From Pyropia haitanensis (lineage: Eukaryota > Rhodophyta > Bangiophyceae > Bangiales > Bangiaceae): a stretch of DNA of 12,417 nucleotides. Of this stretch, positions 8,424-12,417 are shown in pieces. Numbering within the stretch: position 1 is the stretch's first letter; each line of letters starts with the position of its first letter. The notes beneath the pieces are model-generated. The model did not search any database and was not told the DNA's origin. It saw only the letters and a list, made by a program, of their open reading frames with translations. The position numbers were made by a program, and so were the translations under genes. The DNA is taken from NCBI GenBank assembly GCA_008729055.1, contig SDUX01000057.1:1-12417 (forward strand), read 5' to 3'.

Positions 8424-9447
8424 GCACCGCCGTGACCGATCATCGCGAATTCACGATCATTTCCGGCAGCCCCTGCATTGTCGATACCTCCTGTGAAGGT
8501 GATGTCGTTTGCGGCGAGCACGTTGATTGTTCCGGTATGCCCGGTCGTGGCGTGGTTGGCAACACCACCATGACCGATCTGGACGTAGTTGTTGTTTCCA
8601 TCGACTCCCGCAGTCCCGAGAATACTTCCTGCAGTGGCAGTAGCAGTCACATTTCCGGAGTAGTCCGCTGCGGCACTGACGTAGCCGCCGTGTCCGATTT
8701 TGGCGAAGGTTCGGTTGCCACCTGCTCCCGCAGGAGCATTGGAGGTGAGAACAATATCCCCGGCCGTTGCCGTTACCGAAACATTTCCATCGAACCCGGT
8801 TCCCTGCGCGTCGGACGAGTCACCACCGTGTCCAATCATGGCGTATCCTTCCTGTGCTCCGCCTCCGAGAATATCAACGCCACCACTTCCAGTGACGGTG
8901 ACTGCGGAATCAGCCTGAACGTCGGCATTGTGTCCACCGTGACCAATCTGGGCGTAGGTGCGGCTTGAAGTTCCGGCAGTCGCAGGAAGTCCGGTTCCCT
9001 GAAGTGCCACTTTGCCGCCGTTCGCACTTGTCACCGTGATGTCAGCGTTGGAAATCGTGCCGTGGGCGCTCCGGCCGCCATGACCGATCTGGGCGTATCC
9101 ATCGTCAGTTGTTCCCCGGTTGAGCAATACCGCTCCGCCGCTCTCGACCGTGATCGTTCCCTCGCGATCTCCGGAATTGCTGGCCCCACCGTGACCGAAC
9201 TGCGCATATCCAACGCGTCCGGTGCTGTTGTCACCCTGTGATCCAGTCAAGACGATGTCTGCACCGGCTCCGGTCGTGGTAATGGAAATGGCTCCCGTCA
9301 TCGTTCCGGGATCCGTGAGCGGAATATCATCGTTGAATCCCCCGGCTCCATTTACAACACCGAAGTCCCCGATCGAGCGTCCGGCATCAAAGTCGGAGTC
9401 GAAGCCGCCATGCCCCACTTTGGAAACGAAGGTATAGGCAAGGCGGC
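8424..9447 (-). CDS. upstream fragment of the same giant GHGG-repeat protein
   Basis: This continues the giant protein in another minus frame. Eight GHGG units are present (KVGHGG, QFGHGG, QIGHGG, QIGHGG, MIGHGG, KIGHGG, QIGHGG, MIGHGG), ending in MIGHGGA. A one-base change at about 8421-8430 shifts the frame. Restoring it would run directly into NSDGSHSGNVTVEAG and the downstream fragment, so the two pieces are one gene. The frame stays open to 9514, but repeat-like protein is seen only to about AYTFVSKVGHGG (9439-9401). Beyond that the plus strand carries the better coding sequence. There is no signal peptide or start here, so the N-terminus is missing or displaced by the inverted join. Confidence 0.75.
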
Positions 9448-9483
9448 GACTACGGAACGCGGAACGATCATCTGGGCGCAGCT
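9437..9483. other. head-to-head join between two repeat-coding arms
   Basis: To the left, repeat-protein sequence reads on the minus strand (AYTFVSKVGHGG at 9439-9401). To the right, repeat-protein sequence reads on the plus strand in a frame open from before 9448 (GDYGTRND, then DNAVYVGSRLGRT up to about 9528). Both arms start in mid-protein, with no intergenic DNA, promoter, ribosome site or signal peptide. This is a breakpoint: either a real inversion inside a giant gene or an assembly chimera. Confidence 0.75.
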
Positions 9484-9995
9484 GATCAGGACAATGCTGT
9501 TTACGTCGGCTCACGTCTTGGTCGCACCGTGGCCGCCGGTTATGGTATCACGCTCAATGCAGGTGACACGGACGGTGCCGCAACTCAGCTTGGATTTCAC
9601 AACGGCAGCGTTGCCGGAAACGCCGGGAATATGACCGGGGCGATCGACGTATTTGCCAAAGGTGGCGGCGTGACTTTGAATGCAGGCTCTGCTCTCAACA
9701 CATACGCCCAGATCGGACACGGCGGAACCGGCGCAACGGTGAACGCTATCAACGCAGCCGTAACGGTATCCTTCTGCGAGCCGGGTGATGTAATTTTCAA
9801 CGATCCGGGCGTTGCGACAGCTGGCAGTGGATCTCATGCCTACACGCAAATCGGTCACGGAATAAACGACGGTGCCCCAACCGTAAACGGGGCAGTTCTC
9901 GTGGACGGTTTCCGTAACCTCACGATGAATGCCGGAGGTGGTAATACGGCCTATGCCCTTATTGGCCACGGCGGAGATAACGCCGACGGAAACGG
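9448..9995 (+). CDS. inverted arm, readable fragment 1
   Basis: Open frame, with GTG at 9529 as the first start-like codon but coding-like sequence before it. Units include TYAQIGHGG, TQIGHGI (a variant) and ALIGHGG. It also contains SFCEPGDVIF, the only cysteine in this fragment. The frame is lost at about 9985-9998, where ADGNGR should run into TDGTVTLTG of the next fragment. Confidence 0.7.
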
Positions 9996-10348
9996 ACGGT
10001 ACGGTTACCCTGACCGGAGCAACAGCGATTGCGGATCGGGGTAATATCACTCTGAACGGTGGCGGAGGAAACGAAGCCTTTGCCCAGATTGGTCATGGTG
10101 GACGTGATGTCAATAACAACAAATTCGGAGCCATCGACATCAGCAATGTCGTCGATATCGACCTCAACGGGGGCGCCGGACAGGAGACGCAAGCGCAGAT
10201 CGGTCATGGAGGAGGCGACGCATCCAATGGACCCGTGCGTGGCACTATCGATCTGAACCTCGCCGGAAACCTGACTCTTGACGCCGGAACAGAAAACGAA
10301 GCTTTCGCCATGGTTGGTCACGGCGGTCACAGCTCGGTCAACATGTAA
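9992..10348 (+). CDS. inverted arm, readable fragment 2
   Basis: Reads TDGTVTLTGATAIADRGNIT onward, with units FAQIGHGG, AQIGHGGG and AMVGHGG. It ends at a stop (10346-10348) created by an indel just before it; the protein continues at once in fragment 3 (DGADEADINIYAGG). Confidence 0.65.
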   Translation, partial: TDGTVTLTGATAIADRGNITLNGGGGNEAFAQIGHGGRDVNNNKFGAIDISNVVDIDLNGGAGQETQAQIGHGGGDASNGPVRGTIDLNLAGNLTLDAGTENEAFAMVGHGGHSSVNM

Positions 10349-10740
10349 TGCTCGATGGAGCGGATGAGGCGGATATCAACATCTACGCCGGTGGATACAT
10401 CTCTATCTCCGGTACTGCAGCGGGCACTCCGTCGACCGCACCTGACGAGAACATTGCTCCGCAGGCCTTCGCGCAGATTGGTCATGGAGGTCGCGGCTCC
10501 CGCGGAGGTGACGGCGGTGCCACGGCGCGCGAATTCCACGGCGACATTTCCATCACCGCAAACGGCACAGATGCGAATGGAAATGCAGTGACGCTTCAAG
10601 CAGGAAACAGCAATGAGTCCTATGCTCAGATTGGACACGGCGGTCGCGCCGCCTTTTCCTACGGGGACGGAAACATCGACATCGATGCTGCCGGAAATGT
10701 GGATCTCGAAGGTGGCGGCCGGTCCAGAACCTACCGATGA
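10348..10740 (+). CDS. inverted arm, readable fragment 3
   Basis: Carries the long-unit signature also seen in the minus arm (TAAGTPSTAPDENIAPQAFAQ here; TTTGSPAANTAPQAYAS in the minus arm), then two QIGHGG units. It ends at RSRTYR where the frame breaks, just before MIGHGG of fragment 4. Confidence 0.65.
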   Translation: MLDGADEADINIYAGGYISISGTAAGTPSTAPDENIAPQAFAQIGHGGRGSRGGDGGATAREFHGDISITANGTDANGNAVTLQAGNSNESYAQIGHGGRAAFSYGDGNIDIDAAGNVDLEGGGRSRTYR

Positions 10741-11365
10741 TCGGTCACGGTGGAGACGAGGCCGAAAAGATTAACAATTTCATCGGCAACTCTGACGGCA
10801 CGAACACTTTCGGGACCCTCATGGGCAACCGGGGAACGATTGATATTACAACGACAAACGGTGGCGGTCTCTTTGTCACCGGTAGTCAGGCACCCACCGG
10901 AATCGGCGCGGACCACAATGACAGCGGGGCACAGGTCGGTCATGGTGGACACGGCACATTTGGAAACCACACCGGAGATATCATTCTCGGGATCGACGGG
11001 GACGTCACGCTGACCGGTGGAGCGAACTCCGACAACAACGGGGACGACCGCAACTTTGCGATCATCGGTCACGGCGGAGAAAACGGAGACGGAAAGCTGG
11101 GCGGAACGATTTCCGTCACTTCCGGCGGCTCTATCACCGGCACAGCCGGAAATGGTGGTGTGAATTTCGTCCAGATCGGTCACGGCGGTCGCAACACAGA
11201 CGGCGAGGACGACGGCACCGGAACCCGCGTTCTTACCGACGCAGCGGCAACCATCACGGTTGTCGCCGAAAACAACATCCAGTTTGATCGCGGTATCGGC
11301 AACGACTTCGATACCTACGCTATGATTGGCCACGGTGGAACGACTTCGCGTGGAACCAAAGCCGG
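10737..11365 (+). CDS. inverted arm, readable fragment 4
   Basis: The longest clean plus-strand stretch after 9995. Units: MIGHGG, QVGHGG, IIGHGG, VQIGHGG, MIGHGG. The order of linker signatures (ITTTN...GSQ, SITGTAGNGGVNFVQ, NIQFDRGIGND) parallels that of the minus arm at 9400-8430 (ITTTG...GSQ, SILGTAGVDGNNNYVQ, DITFTGGIDNA). The frame breaks after TKAG; the continuation AVSVTSNTGDILFGTD is in another frame. Confidence 0.65.
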
Positions 11366-12417
11366 GCGGTCAGCGTAACGAGCAACACGGGAGATATTCT
11401 CTTCGGCACCGATACGACTCGAACGGACGAGGTTCCGTCAGCATCGGTCATGGCGGGCGCGGTGCCAATGGCGACACCAGCGGAAATATCACGGTCGAGG
11501 CCACTGCAGGCGATATCAAATTTCACGGGGTTCTATCAACGGGTGACGCCAACCACCGCGAAGGCTATGCGCAGCTTGGTCACGGAGGACGCGATGCTAC
11601 GGGAAATCACGGACTGGGCCGGTGATGTCATCGATGTCGATTCCGGTGGGGTAATCGAGTTTCTGGCAGGTAGCTCTGTAACCGCTAACCAGGGAACGCA
11701 GGGTCGTGAAGCCTATGCGCAGCTCGGAAATGGCGGTTACCAGTCTGACGGTGATCACGCAGGAACAATCCAATGTGGATGCCGGCTTCCGACATCACCT
11801 TCGACACACGTGGCGCCTCGGGCGATCGCTCCTACGTTCAGCTCGGACACGGTGGTTTCAGCAGCAATGGATCATTCTCCGGAGACATCAATGTAAACCA
11901 GAATGTTGCCGGTGGTGCGATCACTTCCTCGCCGGACGCAGTGCCTCGTTTGCGCAACTTGGCCACGGGGGAAGAAACGATGCCGGTTCCACTCGTGATA
12001 ACAGCGGGGCCGACGGAATTGCAAACACGGCGGATGATGTCCGCGTCGAAGGCAGTGCCCGCTTTATGCCGGGAACGATTACCGGAGATATTGCCGTTGG
12101 AGCCAGCGACGACATCACTTTTACCGGAGGCTTCCAGGCAGGAGGAACCGGTTTTGCCCAGATTGGACACGGCGCTACCATCAGATGGCAGCGGCCGACG
12201 AAGGCCATTCCGGTGCGATTGAAGTCATTACTTCAGGTGGTGCGATCAATTTCACCGCCGGACAGCGCAACGCCCAGCACGCCATGATCGGGCACGGTGG
12301 TCACCAGTCACTGGGAATCACTTTGGTGATATCACCGTGGAGGCAGCAACCGGAATTGCGTTTGTCGCAGGAGGGAAACCACCGGCGGTAACAATATTGC
12401 AAGCTTTGCTCAGATCG
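11366..12417 (+). CDS. inverted arm, last stretch with at least seven frame breaks
   Basis: Short readable pieces in alternating plus frames: AVSVTSNTGDILFGTD; SIGHGGRGANGDTSG...QLGHGGRDATG; GDVIDVDSGGVIEFLAG...QLGNGGYQSDG; SDITFDTRGASGDRSYVQLG; SASFAQLGHGGRNDAG...GTITGDIAVGASDDITFTGG; GAIEVITSGGAINFTAG...MIGHGG; GDITVEAATGIAFVAGG; NNIASFAQI. This is the most frameshift-rich part of the window and is cut by the right edge. Confidence 0.6.

Larger units (their letters stand above)
5997..9424 (-). repeat. repeat block A: tandem ~38-residue GHGG units
   Basis: About 28 tandem units, each carrying [AST]-[QMKS]-[IVL]-G-H-G-G. In the clean part the conserved histidines fall at residues 31, 69, 107, 163, 200, 241, 280, 322, 365, 402, 440, 478, 516, 568, 606, (643 is Asn), 687, 725, 762 and 798 counted from 8390. 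Spacing is mostly 36-44 residues, commonest 37-38 (about 114 bp), with two long units of 56 and 52. The block ends in a decayed unit, TLGHAT. Core codons vary between units. Confidence 0.9.
9448..12417 (+). pseudogene. GHGG-repeat surface protein, inverted arm, many frameshifts, runs off right edge
   Basis: About 18 AQIGHGG-type units read on the plus strand, in the same protein style as the minus-strand arm. Frame changes are needed near 9990, 10340, 10735, 11365, 11440, 11615, 11770, 11930, 12178, 12310 and 12380. Between breaks the units are well formed, and each break is healed by gaining or losing one or two bases. The last readable residues are NNIASFAQI at the window edge, so the array continues. 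The start of this arm (VYVGSRLGRT... then AATQLGFHNG and DVFAKGGGVTLNAG) resembles the interlude-to-block-B transition of the minus arm (PIAVGSAGGET... LAQIGFNE, NILAKEGGLTLAGG), so it begins inside a protein. It is probably another part of the same giant gene or of a close paralogue. Confidence 0.75.

Noticed and set aside
7653..8435. Plus-strand open frame of 260 codons with repeated NLCVG/DLGVG motifs
   Set aside because: Antisense shadow of the GHGG units, for the same reason; no independent start signal or family match.
4521..9424. CRISPR-like array, because of a regularly spaced short repeat
   Set aside because: The period is about 114 bp and in frame. The repeats vary at synonymous positions and the 'spacers' encode repeat-protein strands. 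This is a coding tandem repeat.
9420..9540. Divergent promoter region between two surface-protein genes
   Set aside because: The whole stretch is covered by coding-like sequence of one arm or the other; there is no AT-rich spacer, start codon with ribosome site, or signal peptide on either side.
9775..9790. Shared Cys-Glu-Pro in both arms (SFCEPGD and NSCEPIT)
   Set aside because: The flanking residues do not align and the contexts differ, so a shared functional site is not supported.
9511..11333. Minus-strand open frames of 100-200 codons over the plus-strand arm
   Set aside because: They mirror the plus-strand GHGG units and show the same shadow motifs (DLRVG, NLREG). The plus strand carries the conserved protein repeat.

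Overview
This window most likely comes from a member of the Verrucomicrobiota. The taxon call rests on a heavily frameshifted gene in the left quarter. Pieced together by reading all three minus frames, it matches the layout of the verrucomicrobial type IV pilus secretin family represented by Amuc_1098 of Akkermansia (N-terminal TPR helices, then a secretin). The taxon is an inference; there is no rRNA, tRNA or other marker gene here.

Layout. (a) 1-485, minus strand: unresolved, possibly the frameshifted remains of a gene leaving the left edge. (b) 486-830: no gene seen. (c) 831-3490, minus strand: the frameshifted TPR-secretin gene, with readable blocks from signal peptide to C-terminus. (d) 3491-3902: an intergenic stretch with three inverted repeats. 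(e) 3903 to about 9440, minus strand: the 3' part of a giant repetitive surface-protein gene. It is clean apart from one frameshift near 8425. It encodes about 40 copies of a roughly 38-residue unit centred on AQIGHGG, one non-repeat interlude, a second repeat block, a C-terminal domain, a proline-rich linker and an aromatic/acidic tail. (f) About 9450-12417, plus strand: more of the same kind of repeat protein reading the opposite way, broken by about a dozen frameshifts and running off the right edge.

The giant protein looks like a very long extracellular beta-helix or fibre of the filamentous-haemagglutinin/beta-strand-repeat type. The secretin would form an outer-membrane channel for a type IV pilus. 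Any direct functional link between the two is only suggested by their same-strand adjacency.

Two structural facts dominate. First, the two repeat-coding arms meet back to back at about 9437-9483 with no promoter, start codon or signal peptide between them, so this is an internal inversion breakpoint or a chimeric join, not a normal divergent gene pair. Second, frameshifts are dense on both flanks (1-3490 and after about 9450) and nearly absent in the core (3903-9440). The right-hand change coincides with the inverted join. This points to a contig built from segments of different sequence quality, although true decay cannot be excluded.
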